Made by a program: the position numbers and the translations under genes. Under the pieces are notes generated by a model that had not been told where the DNA came from, ran no database searches, and saw only the letters and a program-made list of their open reading frames with translations. From an uncultured Woeseia sp. (GTDB taxonomy: Bacteria > Pseudomonadota > Gammaproteobacteria > Steroidobacterales > Woeseiaceae), in NCBI GenBank assembly GCA_937925605.1, contig CALALV010000003.1:5552-69551 (forward strand): 64,000 nt of DNA, written 5' to 3'. Below are positions 28,354 through 36,493 of this stretch, one piece after another; the stretch's first letter is position 1; every line of letters begins with the position of its first letter.

Positions 28354-28818
28354 ATGAAAGGCGATAGCACGGTAGTCGAGCACCTGAACCGCGTCCTCAA
28401 GAACGAGCTGACGGCGATCAACCAGTATTTCCTGCACTCGCGCATGCTGAAGGACTGGGGCTTCCACAAGCTGGGCGACAAGGAATACGAAGAATCGATC
28501 GACGAGATGAAGCACGCCGACCAGCTCATCGAGCGCATCCTGTTCCTCGAGGGCCTGCCCAACCTGCAGGACCTCGGCAAGCTCAGGATCGGCGAGAACG
28601 TGCCGGAAATCCTGCAGTGCGACCTCGACCTCGAGTACGACGCGCTGCCGGACCTGCGCGCGGCGATCGCCTACTGCGAGGCCCACAAGGACTACATCAG
28701 CCGCGAGGTGTTCGCGTCCATACTCGAGAGCGAGGAAGAGCACGTGGACTGGCTGGAAACCCAGCTCGGCCTGCTCGACAAGATGGGCACGGAGAATTAC
28801 CTGCAGTCGCAGGCCTGA
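28354..28818 (+). CDS. bfr: Bacterioferritin
   Basis: The start at 28354 gives the normal 154-residue length; the upstream open frame is not coding. Residues expected for the ferroxidase site are visible (KNELTAINQYFLHSRM, DEMKHADQLIERILFLEG, ESEEEHVDWLE), as is the haem-ligand methionine in DEMKHAD. It forms the 24-subunit iron-storage shell. With bfd and the Fur-controlled receptor it makes a complete uptake, storage and release block. Confidence 0.95.
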   Translation: MKGDSTVVEHLNRVLKNELTAINQYFLHSRMLKDWGFHKLGDKEYEESIDEMKHADQLIERILFLEGLPNLQDLGKLRIGENVPEILQCDLDLEYDALPDLRAAIAYCEAHKDYISREVFASILESEEEHVDWLETQLGLLDKMGTENYLQSQA

Positions 28819-28839
28819 CCCCCCCCCGGAACGCCAGGG

Positions 28840-30231
28840 CTAGCTGTCGTCGCTGCCGCCGCGGTTCGAGTACGCGTCGGCCGAGATCCCGTACTTGTTC
28901 ATCAGGTCGTAGAGCGTCGGCCGCGTGACGCCGAGCTGCTCGGCCGTGCGCGAGATGTTGCCGAGGTTGCGCATCAACGCGCCGCGTATGGCCTTCGATT
29001 CGGCGTGCTGCCGGACTTCCCGCAGGTTCAGCACCGCGGGTTCCTCCGCCTCCCCGTCGAGCCCTAAGTCCGCGGCGGTCACCTGCTTGCCGTCCGCCAT
29101 GATGACGGCACGCTTTATCTTGTTCTCGAGCTCGCGCACGTTGCCCGGCCAGCGGTGGGCCTCGATCGCGTTGTTCGCGTCTTCGGAGAAGCCGGCGAGC
29201 GCCCGGCCCTGCTGGCGCGCGTGCTTGTTCAGCAGCGCCCGGGCGAGGATCAGCCGGCCCTCCTCGCGCTCGCGCAGCGGCGGGATGTCGATCGTGATCT
29301 CGCTGATCCGGTAGTAGAGATCCTCGCGGAAGCGTTCGGCCTCGATCAGGTCCAGCGGGCTCTGGTTCGTGGCACAGACGACACGGACGTCCACGGAGAT
29401 CTCCTCGCGGCCGCCGACGCGCTCGATGACCCGCTCCTGCAGGAAGCGCAGCATCTTCGCCTGCAGCGGCATCGGCATGTCGCCGATCTCGTCCAGGAAC
29501 AGCGTGCCGCCGTCGGCCGTCTCGACCTTGCCCGGCGTCTGCCGCGCCGCGCCGGTGAACGCGCCCTTCTCGTAGCCGAACAGCTCGGACTCGAGCAGGT
29601 TTTCCGGGATCGCTGCGCAGTTGATCGCGACGAAACGCCGGTCCTTGCGCGGGCTCAGGTTGTGCAGCGCGCGCGCCAGCAGTTCCTTGCCCGTGCCCGA
29701 CTCGCCGAGCAGCAGCGTGGTCACGTCGGTCGGGGCGACCTTCTCGATCATGCGGCACACGGCGAGCATCGCCTCGCTGGCCGCAACGATGCCGTCCAGC
29801 GGCGACTCGCCGGCGACGGACTGCAGGCGGCGGTTCTCGCGCTCGAGTTCGGCCAGCTTGAAGGCCCGCTCGACGAGCAGCTGCAGCGTGTCCGTGTCGA
29901 CCGGCTTCTCGTAGAAATCGTAGGCGCCGAGCGCCACCGCGCGCAGCGCGTTCTCCTGGTCGCCGTGCCCGGTCACGACGATGACCTTGGTCAGGGGCGC
30001 AAGCTTAAGCGTCTCCTGCAGCGTCGCGAGGCCCTCGTCCACGCCCTGCGGGTTCGGCGGCAGGCCGAGGTCCTGCAGCACGACCAGCGGCTCGTGGCGG
30101 CGCAGCTCGGCGATGGCGCTTGCGCGATCGCCGGCGGTCAGGACCTCGAAGTCCTCGAAGACCCATTTAAGCTGGTTCAGCAGCCCGGGATCGTCCTCGA
30201 CGATCAGCAGCTTCTTGCTCGGTTCGCTCAC
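28840..30231 (-). CDS. prsR: PEP-CTERM-box sigma-54 response regulator (PrsR-type)
   Basis: The 463-residue protein has a receiver (phospho-acceptor D54 in LQDLGLPPNPQGVDEG, a loop typical of the PEP-CTERM regulator family), a sigma-54 AAA+ domain (GESGTGKE at 176-183, GYEKGAFTGA, DEIGDMPMPLQ) and a Fis-type HTH (NISRTAEQLGVTRPTLYDLMNKYGI). This family controls PEP-CTERM surface-protein genes together with RpoN. That fits the two PEP-CTERM genes nearby and their shared sigma-54-like promoters. The cognate kinase PrsK is not in the window. Confidence 0.88.
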   Translation of the reverse strand: MSEPSKKLLIVEDDPGLLNQLKWVFEDFEVLTAGDRASAIAELRRHEPLVVLQDLGLPPNPQGVDEGLATLQETLKLAPLTKVIVVTGHGDQENALRAVALGAYDFYEKPVDTDTLQLLVERAFKLAELERENRRLQSVAGESPLDGIVAASEAMLAVCRMIEKVAPTDVTTLLLGESGTGKELLARALHNLSPRKDRRFVAINCAAIPENLLESELFGYEKGAFTGAARQTPGKVETADGGTLFLDEIGDMPMPLQAKMLRFLQERVIERVGGREEISVDVRVVCATNQSPLDLIEAERFREDLYYRISEITIDIPPLREREEGRLILARALLNKHARQQGRALAGFSEDANNAIEAHRWPGNVRELENKIKRAVIMADGKQVTAADLGLDGEAEEPAVLNLREVRQHAESKAIRGALMRNLGNISRTAEQLGVTRPTLYDLMNKYGISADAYSNRGGSDDS

Positions 30232-30396
30232 CTGGCTCCCTGTTCGTTCGCAGCGAATTCCGCGACGCCGTACGGCGCGGCGGCGTCATGGTGCCACGAG
30301 CCCGCGCCGGATGGCAGGGCTTTGTTCACGGCTCGCGGGCCGCACGGGCCGCACGCGCGCGCGGCTGCAGGGGTTATCGACGCCGGAAAAGAAGAA

Positions 30397-30422
30397 GCCC
30401 GCCGCTCATCCGAGCAGCGGGC
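30397..30422 (-). terminator. Probable terminator of the first PEP-CTERM gene
   Basis: On the minus strand GCCCGCTGCT pairs with AGCGGCGGGC (one mismatch, six-base loop) and is followed by the T-rich TTCTTCTTTT. It lies about 30 bases after the stop of the PEP-CTERM gene. Confidence 0.65.
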
Positions 30423-30451
30423 CCCGCCGTGCGATCGAAGCTGCGCCGCGC

Positions 30452-31027
30452 TCAGGCGCGCGCGCGGCGTCGTGCGTTGGCCGCCAGCAGCAGCAGGCCG
30501 AAACCGAACAGGCCGAGGGCGGCCGGCTCCGGCACTTCCGTCACCTCGCGCGAGGCGTACAGGTTCACGTGCGACAGGCCACCGCCGCGGCGGAACATGT
30601 TGAAGAAGTCCCAGTTGCCGCTCGACACGCCGTCCAGCAGGCTGAACACGAACCAACTGTCGGGACGGTTGCCGGTGCCGAACTTGAAGCCGATCGCGCC
30701 ACCGCCGTAGACGTCCCAGAACGACGCATCGAAGCTGAACGTCCCGGTGCTGCCGTTCTGCGTGAAGGTCAGGCCGAACAGGACCGTCGAGTCGTCGCTC
30801 TTGGTTACCGTGAAGTAATCGGTCCCTACGCCGTTCAGGAAGACGTCGTTGGCGTCGTTGCCATTGATGTTCCCGAGACCCGAATCCAGGCACGCACCGA
30901 CGTCACCGTCGTCCATGCCCATGTGGTTCTTCGTCGTGTCCTGGCAGTAGATCTGGGCTGACTGCGCCGGCGCGCTGGCAACGGCCAGTGCGATGACGGC
31001 GATGGTTGTGAACGTCCTTGCGACCAT
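30452..31027 (-). CDS. PEP-CTERM sorting-domain protein
   Basis: The start at 31027 (MVARTFTTIAVIALAVASAPAQSAQ) gives an immediate signal peptide and has GGGGA upstream; the longer frame is not needed. The 191-residue product is a small beta-rich secreted protein. It ends with the sorting signal: VPEP near 165, a hydrophobic helix (AALGLFGFGLLLLAA) and a basic tail (RRRARA). Exosortase is expected to cleave at this signal and release or anchor the protein at the cell surface or in the extracellular matrix. PrsR is encoded next door, and the upstream region carries the shared box and sigma-54-like element. Confidence 0.88.
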   Translation of the reverse strand: MVARTFTTIAVIALAVASAPAQSAQIYCQDTTKNHMGMDDGDVGACLDSGLGNINGNDANDVFLNGVGTDYFTVTKSDDSTVLFGLTFTQNGSTGTFSFDASFWDVYGGGAIGFKFGTGNRPDSWFVFSLLDGVSSGNWDFFNMFRRGGGLSHVNLYASREVTEVPEPAALGLFGFGLLLLAANARRRARA

Positions 31028-31120
31028 TACTTTTTCCCCGAAGCGCACCTGCGCCTGATTGTTGTCTGGTCGGCTACCGCCGAGCCTGTGTGCTGCGACG
31101 GCGCCGTTTGTACGGAATTT

Positions 31121-31172
31121 GATCCATGTTTCGTGCCAGATTCGTGAATTATTAAAAATCAATAACTTGCAG
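31121..31172 (-). promoter_or_regulatory. PEP-CTERM box plus sigma-54-like promoter
   Basis: Read on the minus strand, CTGCAA-N5-TGATTTT (within 31146-31172) is followed 16 bases later by TGGCACGAAACATGGATC (31138-31121). The same two elements with the same spacing occur before the second PEP-CTERM gene. GGCAC fits the sigma-54 -24 box; the -12 dinucleotide is GG instead of GC. PrsR binding to the upstream element is inferred. Confidence 0.65.
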
Positions 31173-31192
31173 TGGCGCCCGGCGCGCCACTG
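31170..31192. repeat. Perfect 9-bp inverted repeat upstream of the PEP-CTERM promoter
   Basis: CAGTGGCGC-CCGGC-GCGCCACTG directly adjoins the PEP-CTERM box. It may be a regulator site or a bidirectional hairpin insulating the gene from the cytochrome transcript. It has no T-run of its own. Confidence 0.4.
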
Positions 31193-31228
31193 TAAACCGA
31201 TCCGACAGGCGTGCGATGGCCCGTGGGC

Positions 31229-31260
31229 CAAAAAAAACCGGGCGCCTCACGGCGCCCGGT
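31229..31260 (-). terminator. Intrinsic terminator of the di-haem cytochrome gene
   Basis: ACCGGGCGCC and GGCGCCCGGT form perfect 10-bp arms with a 4-base loop. On the minus strand the hairpin is followed by eight T residues. It lies about 60 bases downstream of the cytochrome stop codon. Confidence 0.9.
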
Positions 31261-31321
31261 CCAAGGCTGTCGGCTGCGCCGTCCGGGGCGGGCTTGCGCC
31301 CGCGCCGGCGGCAGGCCGCGA

Positions 31322-32824
31322 TCAGTCGCCGTCCGACCGCATGGCCTTGGCGATCGCGTCCTTGCGCTTGCCCTTGCTCATGCCGCGCTCGGCGTCCGGC
31401 GGCACGACCTGCAGGGTCTTCAGGAACTCGACGACGGCTTCCTGGTCCTCGCGCGGCAGCGCCACGAAGGCATCACGCGACGGGCGGGCTTCGCCGCCGT
31501 GCATCAGGATCGCCTCGGCAATCGTCGACAGGTCGCCGCGATGACCGTAGGGGCCGGAGTTGCCGACGTCCCAGAGCTTGCGGGTCAGGAAGAACTCCGT
31601 ACCCGGCTTGCCGTCCTGGCTCGGACGACCCTGCGTCAGCTGCTCGTTGCAGAAGAAGCGGATCGCGCCCGGCGTGCCCTCGTCGTCACAGAGGTTGTGG
31701 CGCTTCAGGTCGGTGTAGGCCTCGACCACGGCACCGCCGCCCGGCGCGCGCTTCAGGTTCGGGCCCTCGCCGTCCTTCGTCATGTCGAAGGAAACCGGCG
31801 GGCAGACGCTCGGATCGGCACAGGTGCCCGGCGGGTTGAACGGGTTCGGCTCCACGAAGTGCCGGCTTTCGAGGTACATCTTCGGCTTGTGGCAGCCGGT
31901 GCAGTCCACGTCGGCAAACAGCTGCTCACCGCGCTTCGCGGCCTGGCGCCGCGCCGGGTCGGCCGGCATGACGCGCGACGGCGTGCCGAGCTGCGCCTGC
32001 CACAGCGTGACGGCCGTGATGTCGCCCACGGTCAGCTCGCGCTCGATGCCGTCCTCGTCGAAGTCCGGATCGAAGCCCATGGCCGGGTTCATGTCGAAGC
32101 GCTCCTCGGCCTGCATGCCGTGGTGGTGGTTCATCGCGTTGTCGGTGAACTCGCGCAGCGAGACGACCGCGCCGGCCTGGTGGAACGGACGAATGACGAG
32201 ATCCGTGTTGACGCCGCGGGACTCGACGACTGCACCGCCGGCGATCGTGATCTCGAAATCGACGCCCTTCGTGTTCAGCACGTGCGCGCCGTCGGGCAGT
32301 CCCGCCGCCTGCGCCTGCAGGTCCCAGCTCATCTCGCGGGCCAGCATCTCGATCGGGCCTGCGCCGAACATGCCGAGCGTGTTGCGCTCGTTGCTGAACG
32401 CACCGTTGACGGACTCGGTGACCGGGTCCAGCGTCTGCGCGAGCACGAACACGTTGGCGACGAAGTCACCGCCGCCGCCGAGACGCGGCTGCGCGTGGCA
32501 GCCGGCGCAGGAATCGGCATCGGGCGCCGAGGTGCGCAGCTTTTCCGGGTGGTCGCCGAAGCGCTTGGCGCCGCCACCGGTCGTCTGCGGGCGGCCCTGG
32601 CCGTCGCACTTGTTGAAGTTGCCGACGAACAGCGCCTCGCCGTGGTCGAAGACGTCCTGCATCGGGATCACGCCACTGGCGATATCAGCGTGTTCCATGT
32701 GCTCGGCGAACATCGGTGCGTCGGGCAGGTCACTGCAGACGTGCGGCGTATGTGCCGCCGCGACGAACGGCAACAGGCCGACCGCGGCAGCAACGGACAA
32801 TTGCGCGGTAAGTTTGTTTTTCAT
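31322..32824 (-). CDS. Periplasmic di-haem cytochrome c (MauG / DUF1111-type oxidoreductase)
   Basis: The start at 32824 (MKNKLTAQLSVAAAVGLLPFVAAAH) supplies the signal peptide. The 500-residue product has two haem-binding motifs, CAGCH near 120 and CTGCH near 300, and a late GNSGPYGHRGDLSTIAEAILMHGGEA segment typical of the di-haem 'thiol oxidoreductase' / cytochrome c peroxidase-like family. It should act in periplasmic electron transfer or peroxide chemistry. It is a single-gene unit with a strong terminator. The electron donor is not evident. Confidence 0.85.
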   Translation of the reverse strand: MKNKLTAQLSVAAAVGLLPFVAAAHTPHVCSDLPDAPMFAEHMEHADIASGVIPMQDVFDHGEALFVGNFNKCDGQGRPQTTGGGAKRFGDHPEKLRTSAPDADSCAGCHAQPRLGGGGDFVANVFVLAQTLDPVTESVNGAFSNERNTLGMFGAGPIEMLAREMSWDLQAQAAGLPDGAHVLNTKGVDFEITIAGGAVVESRGVNTDLVIRPFHQAGAVVSLREFTDNAMNHHHGMQAEERFDMNPAMGFDPDFDEDGIERELTVGDITAVTLWQAQLGTPSRVMPADPARRQAAKRGEQLFADVDCTGCHKPKMYLESRHFVEPNPFNPPGTCADPSVCPPVSFDMTKDGEGPNLKRAPGGGAVVEAYTDLKRHNLCDDEGTPGAIRFFCNEQLTQGRPSQDGKPGTEFFLTRKLWDVGNSGPYGHRGDLSTIAEAILMHGGEARPSRDAFVALPREDQEAVVEFLKTLQVVPPDAERGMSKGKRKDAIAKAMRSDGD

Positions 32825-33287
32825 GGTTGTCGAACTCCCTGGCTTTTTTTGGAAACGCGACCCTGTCGATCGATTCCGCGAGCTTTTGCCCGGTCGACGC
32901 GGCGGGCCCGGCCGCGTCCCATCGATGCACTCCCGACACCGTGTTGCTTGTTGTTTTCTCGGGTCTTGCGACCCCGGCGTCATGGCGCGGTTTATCGTGG
33001 CCGCAGGGGGGCAGGGTCAACGCGCAAGCCGGGACACGGGGGTGACAGGCGGGTTTTGTCCGCCTTTGCCGCCCTTTGCCACCCCCTTATCTGACATAAT
33101 CACGGAAAAAATCCTGCCGACAGCGTTTTCGGGACCCGCAAAACGCGCGCCGCGCGATCCCGGTGGCTAATTTCGGCGCTTCGTCGCAGAATCGGCGCCA
33201 CAGGCCGGCTACAATCGCGCGCGCTGACCAGGCCCGTCGCGACGCCACCGACAAGCTCGAGTCGATATAAAAAACAACAGCACACCT
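32825..33287. other. 463-base intergenic region
   Basis: Between the divergent cytochrome and TPR-regulator genes. No gene is supported. A short stem-loop (GGCGG/CCGCC around GTTTTGT, near 33050-33066) and an AT-richer stretch (ATAATCACGGAAAAAA) are present; both promoters probably lie here. Confidence 0.4.
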
Positions 33288-35471
33288 ATGACTGAAAACG
33301 AAAATTCCACAGGGACCCGCAAGCGGCGCAAGTCGGACAGCCGCCGCCTCGACTCGTGGAAGGCGATCTCGAATTACCTGAACCGCAGCATCCGCACGCT
33401 GCGCCGCTGGGAAGCGAACGAGGGCCTGCCGATCCACCGGCACCGCCACCAGACCGGCGACACGGTGTTCGCCTACTGCGTGGAAATCGACGCCTGGCTC
33501 GCCGCCCGCCCGCCGCGCGGCGCTGCGGCACGCAAGCCGGTCCCGGCGGCCGAATCGGCGCCATCGCACGCTTCAGCCGTCGCGGCGGGGCGCGGCGGGC
33601 TGCGCGCGGCGCTGTATGCCGGCGCCTTGCTGCTGGCCGGCGCCGCGGCGGCCACGCTGGTACTGCTGTCGGCAGACCGAATCGGCCGGGCTCCGGCCGC
33701 CGATTTCGACGTGCTGGTATCCGCGCCCGTGCTGAGCGATGCCGTCGCGGCACTGGAGCCGGGGCTCGCGGACGCGGTGCAGCGCGGCATTGCGACCGCG
33801 GTGCCGGCGCGCAGCGTTCCGCCCGCCCGGCTGCGCGATACGCTCGGCCTGATGCGACTCGCGCCTGGCACGACGCTGTCGCCCCCGGTTGCGCGCGAAG
33901 TGCTGCTGCGCGACCCGGACGCGCGCCTGCTGCTCATACCCTACGTCACTCGCACTGCCGATCATTACGTGTTGAGCCTCGAGGCCGTCTCGGACGGGCA
34001 CGACACCGCGGTCGACTACCTCAGCGTGACCGTCAGCGACGTGGCCGACGTATTGCCGGCATTGAACGGACTGGCCCGACGTGCCGTCGACTCATACGTA
34101 GCAGTGGCGGATACGCGCAGCGCGGAGCCGCTGCCCTCGGTCACGACCTCCTCGCTATCGGCCGCGCGGTTGTACGCCCGGGCGCGTGACGCGTTGCGCC
34201 GGGACGAGACCGGTGCCGCGCTGCGCCTCCTGGAACTCGCCGTGGAGCAGGACCCGGCTTTCGCCTCGGCTCGGACGCTGCTCGGCTGGGCGCTGTGGCG
34301 CGACGGCGCGCGGCCCGACGCCGTGCTGCCGGTGTTCGAGGAGGCCACGAAGCACAGCGATGGCCTGATCCCGGCCGAGCGCTATTTCGTCGACGGCAGC
34401 TACCGGCACGCGCTCGGTGACCATGCGCTGGCTGTCGCGAATTACAACGCGCTCTTCGAGATCGATCCGGGTCACGAGCCCGCTGCGGTCGCCGCGCTGA
34501 CTCTCTGCACGGCAAACGGCGGTGACGCCGACTGCCTCGCAGAACACCGGCGGGTTGCAGAGCTGCGACCGGCCCATTTCGACAGCAACGCGCGCGCCGC
34601 CTGGGCGCTGGCGGCGAGCGGCGATGCGTCGGGCGATGCACGCAAGTACGCGAAGCGCGCGCTGGCACTGTACCGCGAACAACCGCAGGGACACGCGACG
34701 GAGACAGCCGGCCGCATGCTGCTGTACCCGGTGCTCGCCGCCTGGCAGGACGGCGACATGGCGCTGGCCATGGAGGAATGCCGGCGCCTCCGGGCAGAGC
34801 TGCCGGAGCTCCCGGCCGACGTGCGCGAATTCGTCGCCGAACGCCTGGGCGGCATCGCACTGGCCATGGGCCGACCGGTCGAAGCCGGCGAGATGTTCGA
34901 CCAGCTGACCGACCCGCAGCGACGCCACGAACTGAAGGCGCGCGTATTGTTCGCGAGCGGCGAAAAGGAAGCCTGGGGCCAGCACCTCTCGCGGGCCGCC
35001 CGGCTCGACGATCCGTTCACCGTCGTCTTGCTGGCGATGGCGGGACGCCCGGCCGAAGCCCGGCGGGCGTTCGAAGGACTGGAGCGGGACGCGCTGTCGC
35101 CGGCCCAGCTGGCAGTGCTCGAGGCCGCGCTCGACTGGCAAGGCGACCGGCACGGCGCCGCATCGGAGCGCCTGGCGCGGCACGTCGGGCAACTCGCGCC
35201 GGCCGATCGCGAATTCTTTTTCCTCGGCCTCGACATGTACGCGCGCCTGCTGAAAGACGCGGGCGAACTGCCGGCCGCGATCAACGCGCTCGAGATCACC
35301 GCGGTCAAGCAGCAGGTCGCGGCCTTCAACGACGCCGGCCTGTTCTGGATCAAGTGCCAGGAGAGGCTGGCCGCCTTCTACGCGGCCGCCGGTCGCAGCG
35401 AGGAGGCGGCTGCGGTGCAGCGAGAACTGGAACGCATGCTCGTGTTCGCCGAGGGGCGAGACGCCGCCTAG
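33288..35471 (+). CDS. Membrane-anchored regulator: N-terminal HTH, one membrane helix, TPR-rich C-terminus
   Basis: The 727-residue protein starts with a basic linker and a compact helix-turn-helix-like domain (about 20-75, LDSWKAISNYLNRSIRTLRRWE) of the excisionase/MerR-like type. A single hydrophobic helix follows at about 108-126. The rest (about 290-720) is TPR-like helical repeats (for example AARLYARARDALRRDETGAALRLLELA split over two helices). Proteins with this DNA-binding, membrane, periplasmic-TPR order resemble ToxR/CadC-style one-component regulators. Targets are unknown; the PEP-CTERM and beta-helix genes lie downstream. Confidence 0.78.
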   Translation: MTENENSTGTRKRRKSDSRRLDSWKAISNYLNRSIRTLRRWEANEGLPIHRHRHQTGDTVFAYCVEIDAWLAARPPRGAAARKPVPAAESAPSHASAVAAGRGGLRAALYAGALLLAGAAAATLVLLSADRIGRAPAADFDVLVSAPVLSDAVAALEPGLADAVQRGIATAVPARSVPPARLRDTLGLMRLAPGTTLSPPVAREVLLRDPDARLLLIPYVTRTADHYVLSLEAVSDGHDTAVDYLSVTVSDVADVLPALNGLARRAVDSYVAVADTRSAEPLPSVTTSSLSAARLYARARDALRRDETGAALRLLELAVEQDPAFASARTLLGWALWRDGARPDAVLPVFEEATKHSDGLIPAERYFVDGSYRHALGDHALAVANYNALFEIDPGHEPAAVAALTLCTANGGDADCLAEHRRVAELRPAHFDSNARAAWALAASGDASGDARKYAKRALALYREQPQGHATETAGRMLLYPVLAAWQDGDMALAMEECRRLRAELPELPADVREFVAERLGGIALAMGRPVEAGEMFDQLTDPQRRHELKARVLFASGEKEAWGQHLSRAARLDDPFTVVLLAMAGRPAEARRAFEGLERDALSPAQLAVLEAALDWQGDRHGAASERLARHVGQLAPADREFFFLGLDMYARLLKDAGELPAAINALEITAVKQQVAAFNDAGLFWIKCQERLAAFYAAAGRSEEAAAVQRELERMLVFAEGRDAA

Positions 35472-35539
35472 GGACGGCCGCCCCGCGAGCACGCCCCTCC
35501 GAAGTCGTCGATTTTCTTGACAGCCGGGAGACGGTCTGC

Positions 35540-35591
35540 CTGTAACCCCCTGATTTTCCTTTAATTCCTAAACGGGCACGGAACTTGGATC
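35540..35591 (+). promoter_or_regulatory. Second copy of the PEP-CTERM box and sigma-54-like promoter
   Basis: CTGTAA-N5-TGATTTT (35540-35557) is followed by GGGCACGGAACTTGGATC (35574-35591), matching the element before the first PEP-CTERM gene with identical spacing. The start codon is about 45 bases further on. Confidence 0.68.
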
Positions 35592-35636
35592 AGTAGCCTG
35601 CACAAGGACAACCCTGCTGATCGCACGGGGGATGAC

Positions 35637-36296
35637 ATGGAAAATCGCACCACTTTTCGTTCGCTCCTGCTGGCCGCCCTGCTGCTGCCGGCGCTTGCGT
35701 TTGCCGGCCCGATCATCATCGAGCCGATCCCGGGCGCCAGCGATGGCGGCTCGCTCGGCGGCTACGACATGACCCCGTTCGCGGCGCCGGGCACGACCGG
35801 ACCCGGCGAGACGATCACCGAGGTCGACTCCCCGCTCGGCGGAACGCTCGAGTTCACGGACCAGGCCGGCGATCCGCTCGGCATGCGGGCCTCCGATCCC
35901 GACTGGTGGCAATACGATCACGGCAACGTGTACGTGACCACCGTCAACTGGGTGGAGATCCTGCTGCCGGCCGGCACGCGCGCCTTCTCGTTCTGGGTCG
36001 GTGCGTCGTTCCGCGGCACGGCCTGGATCCAGGCTTTCGATGGCAGCGAGTACTCGACGGAGCGGGTGTATTTCGGCGTCGGCCGTAACAATACCTCCGG
36101 CTACGGCGCCTACACGACCGATGCCTGTTCGTCGATCACGCGCATTATCGTCGAGCCGTCCGACTGGGGCATGGGCAACTTCTCCATCAACCAGGGATCG
36201 GGCGGATGCGCCGAGGTCCCCGAGCCCGCGCCGCTGGGACTGCTGGGTCTCGGCCTGCTCGGCATCGCGCTGAGCCGCCGGCTGCGCGCCGGCTGA
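35637..36296 (+). CDS. PEP-CTERM sorting-domain protein
   Basis: A 219-residue secreted protein with a signal peptide (RSLLLAALLLPALAFA), a beta-rich middle with two C-terminal-half cysteines, and a canonical tail: VPEPAPLGLLGLGLLGIALSR followed by RLRAG. It should be processed by exosortase and displayed outside the cell. The promoter shares the box and sigma-54-like element with the other PEP-CTERM gene, so both are probably PrsR targets. Confidence 0.9.
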   Translation: MENRTTFRSLLLAALLLPALAFAGPIIIEPIPGASDGGSLGGYDMTPFAAPGTTGPGETITEVDSPLGGTLEFTDQAGDPLGMRASDPDWWQYDHGNVYVTTVNWVEILLPAGTRAFSFWVGASFRGTAWIQAFDGSEYSTERVYFGVGRNNTSGYGAYTTDACSSITRIIVEPSDWGMGNFSINQGSGGCAEVPEPAPLGLLGLGLLGIALSRRLRAG

Positions 36297-36304
36297 ACGA
36301 CCTG

Positions 36305-36332
36305 CCCGGTGCCGCCGGTCGGCGGCACCGGG
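36305..36332 (+). terminator. Stem-loop after the PEP-CTERM gene
   Basis: CCCGGTGCCGCC and GGCGGCACCGGG form a perfect 12-bp stem with a GGTC loop, 9 bases after the stop. No T-run follows, so it may stabilise the mRNA end or act as a Rho-assisted terminator. Confidence 0.55.
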
Positions 36333-36493
36333 CCACTTCCGACCTGCCGGCCGGCCGTCTATGATAGGAGAGGGCCGGCCGATCCTGTCAACCGGGCTTC
36401 CCGACGCGCGTTTCAGGAGCCGGACGCGCCTCGGGCACCGCTGACAAGGCCTGTACGGCGCGCAGCCCCCGGAATTCATTTGAGTCGCCCCGC

